Shown piece after piece: positions 41,068-51,634 of a stretch of 64,000 bases of DNA (its first letter is position 1; each line of letters begins with the position of its first letter). The notes below the pieces were generated by a model. The model saw only the letters and a program-made list of their open reading frames with translations. It made no database searches and was not told the origin of the DNA. The DNA lies in assembly GCA_963781595.1 (NCBI GenBank), contig CAWAGG010000006.1, positions 186,001 through 250,000 on the forward strand, read 5' to 3'. A program made the translations under genes and the position numbers. The stretch comes from JBEDUK01 sp963781595 (GTDB lineage Bacteria; Actinomycetota; UBA4738).

Positions 41068-42314
41068 GGCTGGCCGTCGGCTCCCGCACGGACATCGGGC
41101 GCGCCCGGAAGCGCAACGAGGATTCGTTCCTGGTGCGCGAGCCGCTGTTCGCCGTCGCCGATGGGATGGGCGGCGCGCTGGGGGGCAATGTCGCCTCGGC
41201 GATGTCGGTCGAGGCCCTCGGCCACGCGGACGTCGAGACCCAGGGCACGAAGGCGCTGATCGCCGCGATCCAGGAGGCGAACCGCGCGGTGCTGGAGCGC
41301 AGCGACGCCGAACGCGACCTGCACGGGATGGGGACCACGATCACGGCGCTGTTCGTCGAGGGCGAGAAGGGCCATGTCGCCCACATCGGCGACTCGCGCG
41401 CGTACCTGCTCCGTGGCGGCGCGCTCCAGCAGTTGACCGAGGACCATACGGTCGTCCAGGAGCTGGTTCGCCAGGGCCGGCTCAGCCCCGAGGACGCCCA
41501 GCACCACCCCCAGCGAAGCATCCTCATGCGGGCGCTCGGGGTCGAGGAGGACGTGGACGTCGACGAGCTCACCCTCGACCTGCACGTCGGCGACCGGCTC
41601 CTCGTGTGTTCCGACGGCCTGAACGCGATGCTCTCCGACGACGGCATCGCCCTGGTCCTGGGCACGACGCCAGGCCCGCAGGATGCGGCCGACCGGCTGG
41701 TGGCACTGGCGAACGAAGCCGGCGGGAACGACAACATCACGGTGATCGTCGTGGACGTGCTGCCCGACGAGGCGGGAACCCCGGCGTCCGCCGGAACCGC
41801 CTCGACGGCTGACGGCGGCGGCGACCCGACCCAGACGGCGTCGATGCCGGCGATCACGGCCGAGGGACCCGTGGCTCCAGCGGCAGTGGCCGCTGATGCC
41901 GACGAGCCGGACGGCGGCGGCGACGGCGACGAACGCCGTCCGGGCCGGCGGCGGGGGCGCATCGTGGCGGTCGGCCTCGTCCTGATGCTGGCCCTGGGTG
42001 CGATCGGGGCGTTCGTCGGCGTTCGCGCCTTCCTGAACGCGCAGTGGTACGTCGGGACGTCCCGGGACCGGGTCGCCGTCTACCAGGGGATCCCGGCGAG
42101 CGTGCTCGGCCTCCATCTCGCCCGCGTCGCCGAGGTGTCGCCCCTGCCCGCGTCCGAGGCCACGCAGCTCCAGGGCTGGCAGACGCTCCACGACGGGATC
42201 ACGGCCCAGAGCCGGGCCGACGCCGACGCGATCGTCGAACGGATCCGCCAGGACCTCTGTCGGTCGACGACGTCCACCTGCGTCCCCACACCGATGCTCG
42301 CGCCGACGCCCTGA
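41064..42314 (+). CDS. pstP: PP2C-type Ser/Thr phosphatase with C-terminal membrane helix
   Basis: 416 residues. The PP2C catalytic domain covers about 1-235: RKRNEDSF, ADGMGGALGG (metal Asp), HIGDSRAYLLRGG, EDHTVVQELVRQGRLSPED, LLVCSDGLNAML, GGNDNITVIVVDV. A disordered Ala/Thr/Asp linker of about 55 residues leads to one membrane helix (about 297-320, RIVAVGLVLMLALGAIGAF) and an extracytoplasmic tail. It reverses the PknB kinase. It sits between fhaB and the SEDS gene, overlapping both (ATGA, TGATG). Confidence 0.95.
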   Translation: MRLAVGSRTDIGRARKRNEDSFLVREPLFAVADGMGGALGGNVASAMSVEALGHADVETQGTKALIAAIQEANRAVLERSDAERDLHGMGTTITALFVEGEKGHVAHIGDSRAYLLRGGALQQLTEDHTVVQELVRQGRLSPEDAQHHPQRSILMRALGVEEDVDVDELTLDLHVGDRLLVCSDGLNAMLSDDGIALVLGTTPGPQDAADRLVALANEAGGNDNITVIVVDVLPDEAGTPASAGTASTADGGGDPTQTASMPAITAEGPVAPAAVAADADEPDGGGDGDERRPGRRRGRIVAVGLVLMLALGAIGAFVGVRAFLNAQWYVGTSRDRVAVYQGIPASVLGLHLARVAEVSPLPASEATQLQGWQTLHDGITAQSRADADAIVERIRQDLCRSTTSTCVPTPMLAPTP

Positions 42315-43690
42315 TGGACGTCACCGCGAACCGGGAGCGGCGCGCGGCGATCGTGCGCGCGCGGGGCCTGCGCGAGCTGTTCCTCGTGATCCTGGCGATC
42401 CTGCTGGCTGCCGGCTCGTACGTGCTCGCGACGATGGGCGTCACGGGGAAGACGCCGACGAACGTCGGCGCGTTCGTCGCGATCATCGCAGTGGCGTACG
42501 TGGTCGCGCACGTCGTCACGGTACGGTTCGCGCCCGGCGCCGACCCCGCGTTCCTCCCGACGGCCGCGGTGCTGGCGAGCCTCGGGTACGCGATGGTCAA
42601 CCGCGCGAAACCGACCCTCGCGGCGGAACAGTTCGCCTGGATCCTGATCGGGCTCGCCGCCTACTGCCTGACGCTGATGCTGGTCCGCGACCAGCGCCGG
42701 CTGGACGCGTACACCTACACGATCGGGCTGCTCGGGATCGCGATGCTGCTGCTCCCGATCGCGCCGCACGTCGGGCCGTTCGGCGGGTACTCGGTCAACG
42801 GCGCCCGGCTCTGGTTCCAGGTAGGCGCCCTGTCGTTCCAGCCCTCGGAGATCGGGAAGGTCCTGATCGTGATCTTCCTGGCGTCCTATCTGAACGCGAG
42901 GAAGGAGCTCCTGGCGATCGCGACGGTGCGCCTCGGGCCGTTCCGCCTGCCCGAGCTCCGCTACCTGGCGCCGTTCCTCGTGGCCTGGGGCATCTCGCTC
43001 GCGATCCTGTTCGTCGAGAACGACCTGGGGTCGTCGCTGCTGTTCTTCGGGATCTTCGTCGTGATGCTCTGGATCGCGACGGGCAAATGGGAGTACCTGG
43101 TGCTGGGGGCGGTGCTGTTCGCGATCGGCGCGGCGCTCGCGTACGCCACCGTGCCGCACGTCGAGACGCGGGTGACGATCTGGCTCCACGCACTGGACCG
43201 GAAGTACGTGCAGGAGCAGAGCTACCAGCTCGCTCAGGGCCTGTTCGCGTTCGGCACGGGCGGCGTCGCTGGGACCGGGCTGGGGCTCGGGCACCCGACC
43301 CTGATCCCGGACGTCTGGACCGACTTCATCATGGCCGCGATCGGCGAGGAGCTGGGCCTGCTCGGCGTCACGGCCGTGCTCCTGCTCTACGTGGTGCTCG
43401 TCGGCCGCGGCCTGAAGGCGTCGCTCGACGCGACGGACGGGTTCAGCAAGCTCCTCGCGGCGGGCCTCGCGACGGTGATCGCGCTCCAGACGTTCGTCAT
43501 CGTCGGCGGCGTGATGCGCCTGATCCCGCTCACCGGCGTCACGCTGCCGTTCGTCTCGTACGGGGGTTCGAGCCTCGTGACGAACTTCGTCCTGCTCGCG
43601 CTGCTGGTGCGCGTCAGCGCCGGTCCGCCGCCGCGCCGCCGGAGCGCGCGGCTCCCCGCCGCCGTGGAGGGAGCGCCCGCGGATGGATAA
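42314..43690 (+). CDS. rodA: SEDS-family peptidoglycan polymerase (FtsW/RodA)
   Basis: 458 residues with about ten membrane helices. Family marks: NGARLWFQVGALSFQPSEIGKV (active-site side of the first half), LRYLAPF, ENDLGSSLLFFGIFVVMLW (the catalytic Asp region), QGLFAFGTGGVAGTGLGLG and the closing TGVTLPFVSYGGSSLVTNF. It polymerises glycan strands from lipid II together with the transpeptidase pbpA next door. In mycobacteria the SEDS gene in this position is called rodA. Start ATG overlaps pstP stop; end overlaps pbpA start by 8 bp. Confidence 0.95.
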   Translation: MDVTANRERRAAIVRARGLRELFLVILAILLAAGSYVLATMGVTGKTPTNVGAFVAIIAVAYVVAHVVTVRFAPGADPAFLPTAAVLASLGYAMVNRAKPTLAAEQFAWILIGLAAYCLTLMLVRDQRRLDAYTYTIGLLGIAMLLLPIAPHVGPFGGYSVNGARLWFQVGALSFQPSEIGKVLIVIFLASYLNARKELLAIATVRLGPFRLPELRYLAPFLVAWGISLAILFVENDLGSSLLFFGIFVVMLWIATGKWEYLVLGAVLFAIGAALAYATVPHVETRVTIWLHALDRKYVQEQSYQLAQGLFAFGTGGVAGTGLGLGHPTLIPDVWTDFIMAAIGEELGLLGVTAVLLLYVVLVGRGLKASLDATDGFSKLLAAGLATVIALQTFVIVGGVMRLIPLTGVTLPFVSYGGSSLVTNFVLLALLVRVSAGPPPRRRSARLPAAVEGAPADG

Positions 43691-45155
43691 GCAGATCCGC
43701 CGCCTGGGCGGCGCGTTCCTGGTCCTGTTCCTGCTGCTGTTCGTGCAGGCGAACTACCTGCAGGTGTTCGCCGCCGACGAGCTGGCGAACGACCCGGCGA
43801 ACCATCGCCTGATCCTGCAGGAGTACGACGTCCTCCGCGGCTCGATCCTGGCGCGCGACGGCCAGACGGTCCTGGCGAAGAGCGTGCCGACGGACGGCCC
43901 GTACAAGTACCTCCGCCGGTACCCGACCGGGGCGCTCTTCGGCCAGCTGACCGGGTACTACTCGCTGATCTACGGGCGCAGCGGCCTGGAGCGAACGTTC
44001 AACGACTACCTCTCCGGGCGCGCGTCGGCCCTGCTGCCCCAGAACCTCGTCGACGAGATCCTCGGCAGGCCGAAGCGCGGGGCGAACGTGATCACGACGC
44101 TCTCGCCGAAGCTCCAGCGTGTCGCGGCCGAGGCGCTCGGGAAGCTCCCGGGCGCCGTCGTCGCGATGGACCCGAGGACCGGCGAGGTCCTCGCCGCCGT
44201 CTCGAACCCGTCGTTCGATCCGAACCCGCTCGCGTCGCACGACACGGCCGTCGAGAAGGCGGCCTGGCACCGGATCGTGACGAACCCCGGCAAGCCGCTC
44301 ATCGCGAAGGGGCTCCAGGAGCTCTACCCGCCGGGTTCGACGTTCAAGCTCGTGACCGCGTCGGCGGACCTCCAGGCCGGCGCCACGCCGACGACGACCT
44401 ACCCGAACCCGCACGAGCTCGACCTGCCGCAGACGGACAACACGCTGAAGAACTTCGGGAACGAATGGTGCCTGAACGGCGCGCCGCAGATCACGCTCGA
44501 CCAGGCCCTGACGGTGTCGTGCAACGTCGTGTTCGGGGGGATCGGGCTCGAACTTGGCGCCGACCCCCTGGTCGCGCAGGCGCAGGCGTACGGGTTCGAC
44601 CAGCAGGTCCCGTTCGACCTCCCGTTCGCCGAGGGGAAGATCCCGCCGGCGGACACGTTCGCCGAGAACCAGCCCCTGCTCGCGTACTCCGCGATCGGAC
44701 AGGCGAGCGTCGTGGCGAACCCGCTCCAGATGGCCCTGGTGACGTCGGCGATCGCGAACGGCGGGATCGAGATGAACCCGCGCCTGGTCTCGGAGGTGCG
44801 CGACGCGTCGGGCCGGATCGTGAAGCGCTTCGATCCGACCGAGTTCGGGCGGCCGATCTCTCCGCAGACCGCGGCGGACCTCACGACGATGATGGTCAAT
44901 GTGGTTGACCATGGCACGGGGACGGCCGCCCGCATCCCGGGCGTGAGCGTGGCAGGCAAGACCGGGACGGCGCAGCACGGTGGCTCGGGGAACCCGCACG
45001 CGTGGTTCGTCGCGTTCGCCCCGGCGCAGGCACCGACGATCGCCGTGGCCGTCGTGGTCCTGGACGGGGGGAACTCGGGGAGCGAGGCGACCGGCGGCCG
45101 GGTCGCCGCGCCGATCGCGAAAGCCGTCATCGAAGCGGCGCTCGGGCGCGGCTGA
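43683..45155 (+). CDS. pbpA: Penicillin-binding protein 2/FtsI type transpeptidase
   Basis: 490 residues. One N-terminal membrane helix (about 8-30, LGGAFLVLFLLLFVQANYLQV), a pedestal domain, then the transpeptidase: nucleophile Ser in YPPGSTFKLVTA near residue 219, SCN near 279 and KTGTAQHG near 425. The domain order and length match actinobacterial PbpA. It crosslinks peptidoglycan with the SEDS partner. Its start lies inside the SEDS gene; pknB starts 20 bp after its stop with its own -10. Confidence 0.95.
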   Translation: MDKQIRRLGGAFLVLFLLLFVQANYLQVFAADELANDPANHRLILQEYDVLRGSILARDGQTVLAKSVPTDGPYKYLRRYPTGALFGQLTGYYSLIYGRSGLERTFNDYLSGRASALLPQNLVDEILGRPKRGANVITTLSPKLQRVAAEALGKLPGAVVAMDPRTGEVLAAVSNPSFDPNPLASHDTAVEKAAWHRIVTNPGKPLIAKGLQELYPPGSTFKLVTASADLQAGATPTTTYPNPHELDLPQTDNTLKNFGNEWCLNGAPQITLDQALTVSCNVVFGGIGLELGADPLVAQAQAYGFDQQVPFDLPFAEGKIPPADTFAENQPLLAYSAIGQASVVANPLQMALVTSAIANGGIEMNPRLVSEVRDASGRIVKRFDPTEFGRPISPQTAADLTTMMVNVVDHGTGTAARIPGVSVAGKTGTAQHGGSGNPHAWFVAFAPAQAPTIAVAVVVLDGGNSGSEATGGRVAAPIAKAVIEAALGRG

Positions 45156-45160
45156 GACGG

Positions 45161-45166
45161 TAACGT
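45161..45166 (+). promoter_or_regulatory. pknB leaderless -10 element
   Basis: TAACGT lies in the 20-bp gap after pbpA and ends exactly 9 nt before the pknB ATG; no Shine-Dalgarno is present there. pknB may therefore also be transcribed separately from the upstream genes. Confidence 0.5.
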
Positions 45167-45175
45167 GAGCGACCG

Positions 45176-46735
<1,560 letters not shown>

Positions 46736-46769
46736 CCGGACGCGGGCGACCGGTGTCGGAGGCCCGCGC

Positions 46770-46775
46770 TACCAT
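46770..46775 (+). promoter_or_regulatory. thyX-like leaderless -10 element
   Basis: TACCAT ends exactly 9 nt before the GTG at 46785; no Shine-Dalgarno is seen. The same hexamer and spacing occur before crgA. Confidence 0.5.
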
Positions 46776-46784
46776 CCGACCGTC

Positions 46785-48413
46785 GTGACCGGATCGACCG
46801 GAGCGAGCGCCGAGCCGCCGCCGCCGTTCACCGACGAGGAGCGAGCACGCCTCCGCGTCCACTTCAGCGACCTCGACGGGCCCGTGTTCGCCCTGACCGC
46901 GCTCCCCGAGGTCGTCAAGGGGGCGCTGTTCGCCCGGTACTCGCGTTCGCCGAGATCGCTCCGCCGGCTGTTCCTCGACGAGTTCGCGTCGGCAGAGGAT
47001 GCCGGCGAACAGGCGACCGGGACCCAGGACGTCGACGTCGCGCGGGCCGAGAAGCTCTACGAGCGGGTCTTCCTGGAGTACGGCGACGATTCGGTGGCGC
47101 AGCTCGGCGGCGTGCACCTCGCGATCGAGGACGCGTCGCAGCTCCTCGCGAAGGTGGTCGAGCGCGGGCGCCTGGCCGGGTACCTCGAACAGTCCACGCG
47201 CTACATCCCGTACGATCCCAGGCCGTTCCGCTACCACGTCCCCGACGAGGTCCGCGACGCCGGGCTCGACAAGCGCTACCGCGCGACGCTCGACGACGCG
47301 TTCGAGCGATACGCCCGATGGCTCGACCCGATGCAGGCGTTCTACCGGGAACGGTTCCCGCAGGATCCGGCCGACCCCGACGGCGTGTACCGGGCGACGA
47401 TCCGCGCGAAGGCGCTCGATTCGCTTCGACCCATGCTCCCCGTCGCGACCCGGACGAACATCGGCATGTACGCCTCGGCGCAGTCGTTCGAGCAGCTGCT
47501 CCTGCGCATGCGCGGCCACCCGCTGGCGGAGGTCCGGGCCACGGCCGACCTGATGCTGGTCGAGCTGCGGAAGGTGATCCCGGCGTTCCTCACCCGGGTC
47601 GACGTCGCGGGCCGCGGAGGCGCGTGGACCGAATACCTGTCGTCGTCGCGACGGGCGACGGCGACGGTCGCCTCGCAGGTCCTCGGCGGCGTGGAAGCCG
47701 AACCCCGCCCCGAGGTGACGCTCGTCGAGTGGGATCCCGACGCCGAAGTGAAGATCGCCGCCGCCGCGCTCTACGAGGCGAGCGGCCTCCCCGACGACCA
47801 ACTCCTGGACGTGGCGCGCGCGATGTCCCACGACGAACGCGCCGGCGTCCTCGCCGCGTACGTCGGCGACCGGCGGAACCGTCGCCACCGGCCGGGCCGG
47901 GCCTTCGAGCGCGCCGACTACCGGTTCGACGTCCTCTGCGACTACGGCGCGTTCCGGGACCTCCAGCGGCACCGGATGCTCACGATCCAGTGGCAGCGGA
48001 TCACGCCGGACCACGGGTTCGAGCTCCCGGCCGACATCGAGGAGGCCCGAGCCGCGGACGACTGGCGCGCCGTCGTGGAAGCCTCGGCGCAGCTCCACGG
48101 CCACATCCTGGACGCGTGCGGCCCGGACGTCGCCCAGTACGCGGTCAGCATGGCGTACCGGATCCGGTTCGCGATGCAGATGAACGCGCGCGAGGCGATG
48201 CACCTGATCGAGCTCCGGTCCTCGCCCCAGGGCCACCCGGTCTACCGACGGATCGCCCAGGAGATGCACCGGCTGATCCGTGACGAGGCGGGACACGCCG
48301 CGGTCGCGGATGCGATGTCCTTCGTCGACCACGGCTCGGTTGACCTCGAGCGGCTCGAGGCCGAACGCAGGACCGCGGCCAAACGCCGCGCGCTCGAGTC
48401 CTCAGGCGCCTGA
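46785..48413 (+). CDS. Tandem-duplicated ThyX-like flavin-dependent thymidylate synthase
   Basis: 542 residues, twice the length of a normal ThyX subunit. The first half (about 30-250) has ThyX-like FARYSRSPRSLRRL, YGDDSVAQLGG and ERGRLAGYLEQSTRYIPY, where the usual RHR is RGR but the E-S-x-R end is kept. The second half (about 300-540) has RFDVLCDYGAFRDLQRHRML, retaining RHR, but reads ...TIQWQRI where the usual E-x-S is missing, and ends with EAMHLIELRSSPQGHPVYRRIAQEMHRL. The ThyX motif thus appears split over both halves. It probably makes dTMP from dUMP with FAD and methylene-THF, or is a derived flavoprotein of other use. Long ThyX-like proteins are known in archaea and some bacteria. 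The 3' end overlaps the MFS gene by 12 bp, convergent. Confidence 0.8.
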   Translation: MTGSTGASAEPPPPFTDEERARLRVHFSDLDGPVFALTALPEVVKGALFARYSRSPRSLRRLFLDEFASAEDAGEQATGTQDVDVARAEKLYERVFLEYGDDSVAQLGGVHLAIEDASQLLAKVVERGRLAGYLEQSTRYIPYDPRPFRYHVPDEVRDAGLDKRYRATLDDAFERYARWLDPMQAFYRERFPQDPADPDGVYRATIRAKALDSLRPMLPVATRTNIGMYASAQSFEQLLLRMRGHPLAEVRATADLMLVELRKVIPAFLTRVDVAGRGGAWTEYLSSSRRATATVASQVLGGVEAEPRPEVTLVEWDPDAEVKIAAAALYEASGLPDDQLLDVARAMSHDERAGVLAAYVGDRRNRRHRPGRAFERADYRFDVLCDYGAFRDLQRHRMLTIQWQRITPDHGFELPADIEEARAADDWRAVVEASAQLHGHILDACGPDVAQYAVSMAYRIRFAMQMNAREAMHLIELRSSPQGHPVYRRIAQEMHRLIRDEAGHAAVADAMSFVDHGSVDLERLEAERRTAAKRRALESSGA

Positions 48414-49634
48414 CGCGGCGGCGCCGCCGCGTTCGAGCCTGGGCCCGAAGACGAGCAGGACGCCCGCGAGCACGGCGACCAACACGCCCGAGATCGTCAG
48501 GGGAACCCGTCCCTCGCCGGGCCCCAGGTTCCACGCGAGCCCCGCCCAGATCCCGGCGACGAGCGATGCCGCTCCCACCAGGGCCGACGAGACCCCGAGC
48601 GCGGAGCCGACGCGTTCCTCGGGCACCAGGTCCGCGACCCACGCGCGGCCGACGCCGTCCGTGAGCGCCGTGTAGGCTCCGTAGAGCGGGAGGAGGATCC
48701 ACACCCAGGCGACGTCCGTCGCCAGTCCGAGGCCCACGTACGCGACGGCGAAGATCGCAAGACCGATCGCGAAGACGACCCGGCGCGGCACCCGGTCCGA
48801 GACGACGCCCGCCGGGTACGACAGCAGGGCGTAAGAGACGTTGTACGCCGTGTACACGAGCACGATCCCGGCGAACCCGAGCCCGAGCTGGTCGGCCCGC
48901 AGGATCAGGAACGCGTCCGAGAAGTTCAGCACGCCGAAGACGGTGAGGAACGCGACGACGCGCCGGAAGCGCGGGGGCAGCGGCGTCCGGGGCGCGGCGA
49001 CCCGCTCGGCGCGCGGCACCGGCCGCGGACGCTCGTGGACGAATCCGATCAGCGCGACGGACAGCGCCGCGGGGATGAAGGCGAAGAAGAACAGCGGCCG
49101 GAGCCGCTGCCCGAGCAGCTCGTAGAGCCACAGGCCCAGCAGCGGTCCCACGACGGCCCCCATCGTGTCCGCCGCACGGTGGAACCCGAACGCGCGGCCG
49201 CGCGTCGCCGGCGTCGTCTCGTCGGCGATCATCGCGTCGCGTGGCGGGCCCCGGACCCCCTTGCCGACCCGATCGGCGAACCGGGCGACCAGGACGAGGG
49301 GCCACGCGAACGCGAACCCGATCAGCAGCTTCGAGATCGACGACAGCCCGTAGCCGCCGGCGATCATCGGTCGCCGGGAGCGCAGGTCGGCGAACCGGCC
49401 CGAGATCGCCTTCATCGCCGACGCCGTGCCCTCGGCGACGCCCTCGATCAGGCCGAGGATCGCGGGCGGCGCGTGCAAGACGCCGACGATGAACAGCGGC
49501 AGGACCGGGTAGAGCATCTCGGAGGCCGCGTCCTGGAGGAACGACACGCCCGAGAGCACGCGGACGTTGCGAGAGATCCCGGTCCAGGGCCAGTGGCGCT
49601 CCGCCCTCCCCGTCCGCTCCCTGTGGGTCCGCAT
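48402..49634 (-). CDS. MFS transporter
   Basis: 410 residues, twelve predicted helices, with the A-motif-like loop GRFADLRSRRPMIAGGYGL in the first half and ADRVGKGVRGPPRDAMIAD in the 4-5 loop region, which is frequent in bacterial MFS proteins of the unknown-substrate type. C-terminal half starts near residue 215 (RRVVAFLTVFGVLNFSDAF). A drug or small-molecule exporter is likely but the substrate is unknown. Convergent with and 12 bp overlapping the thyX-like gene. Confidence 0.9.
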   Translation of the reverse strand: MRTHRERTGRAERHWPWTGISRNVRVLSGVSFLQDAASEMLYPVLPLFIVGVLHAPPAILGLIEGVAEGTASAMKAISGRFADLRSRRPMIAGGYGLSSISKLLIGFAFAWPLVLVARFADRVGKGVRGPPRDAMIADETTPATRGRAFGFHRAADTMGAVVGPLLGLWLYELLGQRLRPLFFFAFIPAALSVALIGFVHERPRPVPRAERVAAPRTPLPPRFRRVVAFLTVFGVLNFSDAFLILRADQLGLGFAGIVLVYTAYNVSYALLSYPAGVVSDRVPRRVVFAIGLAIFAVAYVGLGLATDVAWVWILLPLYGAYTALTDGVGRAWVADLVPEERVGSALGVSSALVGAASLVAGIWAGLAWNLGPGEGRVPLTISGVLVAVLAGVLLVFGPRLERGGAAASGA

Positions 49635-49665
49635 CGTCCGCTACGTTCGCACAACCTCGGTGCGA

Positions 49666-49671
49666 TAGGCT
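49666..49671 (+). promoter_or_regulatory. S9 peptidase leaderless -10 element
   Basis: TAGGCT ends exactly 9 nt before the ATG at 49681, in the 46-bp gap between divergent genes. Confidence 0.5.
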
Positions 49672-49680
49672 CGCGCACCG

Positions 49681-51504
49681 ATGGATCCGATCGTGAGCGC
49701 CGACACGCCCGACGTTCCCGCGTGGGAGCGCAGGTTCCGCGCGCCCGTGATGCTGTTCCCGCGGTGGGCGCGTGAGGCTCCCGACCGGCTGACCGTGGTG
49801 TCGAACGAGAGCGGCGCCTACCAGGTGTACGCCTGGGACCGCGCCCGAGGGATCCGCCGGCAGGTCACGGACCATCCGATCGGGGTGATCGACGGCTTCC
49901 CGACCCCCGACGGCGAGGGCCTCGTGTGGTTCCACGACGAGACGGGCAGCGAGATCGGCCATTGGGTGACCGAACCCTTCCACGGCGACGCCCGCGAACG
50001 GCGTGCGCTCGTCGACGGCGTCCCGGACGCCTGGTCCGCGGGCATCGCCCTCGGCGACGGCGTGACGGTGGTCGGCACCGCGGCCGAGGACACGTTCGCG
50101 ATCTGGCGTTCCAGCGGCGAGGCACCCGCGGAGGCGATCCACTCGCACCCGCAGGTCCTGCACGTGGCCGGGCTCTCGCGCGACGGCTCGCTGCTGGCGA
50201 TCGAGCATGCCGAACACGGTGACAACATCCACTTCGCGCTGCGGGTGCTGGACCCCGTGACGGGCGCGACGATCGGGGAACAGTGGGACGGCGACGGCCT
50301 CGGCCTGTCCGCCGGCGGGTGGTCATCCGTGGCCGGAGACCAGCGGCTCGCGGTCGTCCACGAGCGGGAGGGGGTCGAACGCCCCGGCGTCTGGGACCTG
50401 GCCACCGGCGCGCGCATCGACCTGCACGTGGACCTTCCGGGCGACGTCTCGGTCGCCGGCTGGTGGCCGGACGGTTCGGCCCTCCTCGTCGCGCACGATC
50501 ACGAGGGTCGGATCGACCTGTTCCGGCTCCCGCTCGACGCGGGATCCGGAACGTCGCTCGAGCCGATCGCGCATCCTCCGGGCACGATCGGCGGAGCCCG
50601 CGTCCGCCCCGACGGCGACGTGTGGTACCAGCACTCCAGCGGCGCACACCCGGCGACGACACGCAGCGCGGCGACGGGCGACGTCGTGAGCGAACCCGAC
50701 GGCGAGCGGGCGCCCGACGGCCAGCCGTACCGGTCGTGGTGGTTCACGAACCCGCACGGCGACCAGGTCCACGGGTTCGTCGCCACGCCGCCCGGCGACG
50801 GGCTCCACCCGACCGTGATGTACGTCCACGGCGGCCCCACGTGGGCCTATACCGACACGTTCATGCCCGTCGTCCAGGCATGGGTCGATCACGGGTACGC
50901 CGTGGCGATGGTGAACTACCGGGGTTCGACCGGCTACGGCGTCAAGTTCCGGGACGCGCTGATCGGCGACCCGGGCTTCCCGGAGTGCGAGGACGTCCTC
51001 GCAGGCCTCGACGCGTTGATCGAGGATGGTGTGGCCGATCCCGAGCGCGCGGTGATCGCGGGCGGATCCTGGGGCGGCTACGTCACGCTCCTGTCGGTCG
51101 GCCTGTACCCGGACCGGTACGCGGCCGCGGCGGCGCTGGTCCCCGTCGCCGACTACCCGTCCGCGTACGAGGACGAGAGCGCGGAGCTCCAGGCGTTCGA
51201 CCGGTCGCTGTTCCTCGGTTCGCCCGAGGAGAACCCGGACCTGTACGTCGAGCGTTCGCCGCTCACCTACGTCGACGCCGTCCGCACGCCGGTGCTGATC
51301 CTCGCCGGCGATCACGACACCCGGTGCCCCATCCGCCAGGTCCTGAACTACGTCGAACGGCTCGAGGCGCGCGGACACCCCCACGAGGTCTACCGGTTCG
51401 AAGCCGGTCATGGGTCGCTGGTGATCGAGGAACGGATCCGGCAGATGGCGGTCCACCTGGCGTTCGCGGCGGCGTACGTGCCGGCCGATCCGACCGCGCC
51501 GTGA
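49681..51504 (+). CDS. S9-family prolyl oligopeptidase-like peptidase
   Basis: 607 residues, cytoplasmic (no signal). An N-terminal beta-propeller of about 370 residues (DAWSAGIALGD, RDGSLLAIEH, LSAGGWSSV, VSVAGWWPDGSALLVAHDHEGR) precedes an alpha/beta-hydrolase domain with YVHGGPTWAY, NYRGSTGYG, nucleophile GGSWGGY near residue 462, Asp in AGDHDTR near 544 and His in AGHGS near 577. It probably trims short peptides. ATG is leaderless. Translation of a 43-residue membrane protein is coupled at its end. Confidence 0.95.
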   Translation: MDPIVSADTPDVPAWERRFRAPVMLFPRWAREAPDRLTVVSNESGAYQVYAWDRARGIRRQVTDHPIGVIDGFPTPDGEGLVWFHDETGSEIGHWVTEPFHGDARERRALVDGVPDAWSAGIALGDGVTVVGTAAEDTFAIWRSSGEAPAEAIHSHPQVLHVAGLSRDGSLLAIEHAEHGDNIHFALRVLDPVTGATIGEQWDGDGLGLSAGGWSSVAGDQRLAVVHEREGVERPGVWDLATGARIDLHVDLPGDVSVAGWWPDGSALLVAHDHEGRIDLFRLPLDAGSGTSLEPIAHPPGTIGGARVRPDGDVWYQHSSGAHPATTRSAATGDVVSEPDGERAPDGQPYRSWWFTNPHGDQVHGFVATPPGDGLHPTVMYVHGGPTWAYTDTFMPVVQAWVDHGYAVAMVNYRGSTGYGVKFRDALIGDPGFPECEDVLAGLDALIEDGVADPERAVIAGGSWGGYVTLLSVGLYPDRYAAAAALVPVADYPSAYEDESAELQAFDRSLFLGSPEENPDLYVERSPLTYVDAVRTPVLILAGDHDTRCPIRQVLNYVERLEARGHPHEVYRFEAGHGSLVIEERIRQMAVHLAFAAAYVPADPTAP

Positions 51505-51632
51505 CGCACCTCCTCGCGTTCGACAAGGAAACCCTCATGATCGGGGCGTTCGCGTCGATGGTCGTCGCCGGTCTCGTCGTCGCGATCGGTGCGATCGTCC
51601 TGTTCGTCCGCGAAGGGCGCTCGCGCCGCTAG
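51501..51632 (+). CDS. Small single-helix membrane protein, coupled to S9 peptidase
   Basis: 43 residues from GTG at 51501, whose GTGA overlaps the peptidase stop. One membrane helix (MIGAFASMVVAGLVVAIGAIV) and a basic C-terminus (REGRSRR). No family recognised. It could anchor or regulate the peptidase. Convergent with the acyl-CoA ligase, only 2 bp apart. Confidence 0.55.
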   Translation: MTHLLAFDKETLMIGAFASMVVAGLVVAIGAIVLFVREGRSRR

Positions 51633-51634
51633 CG

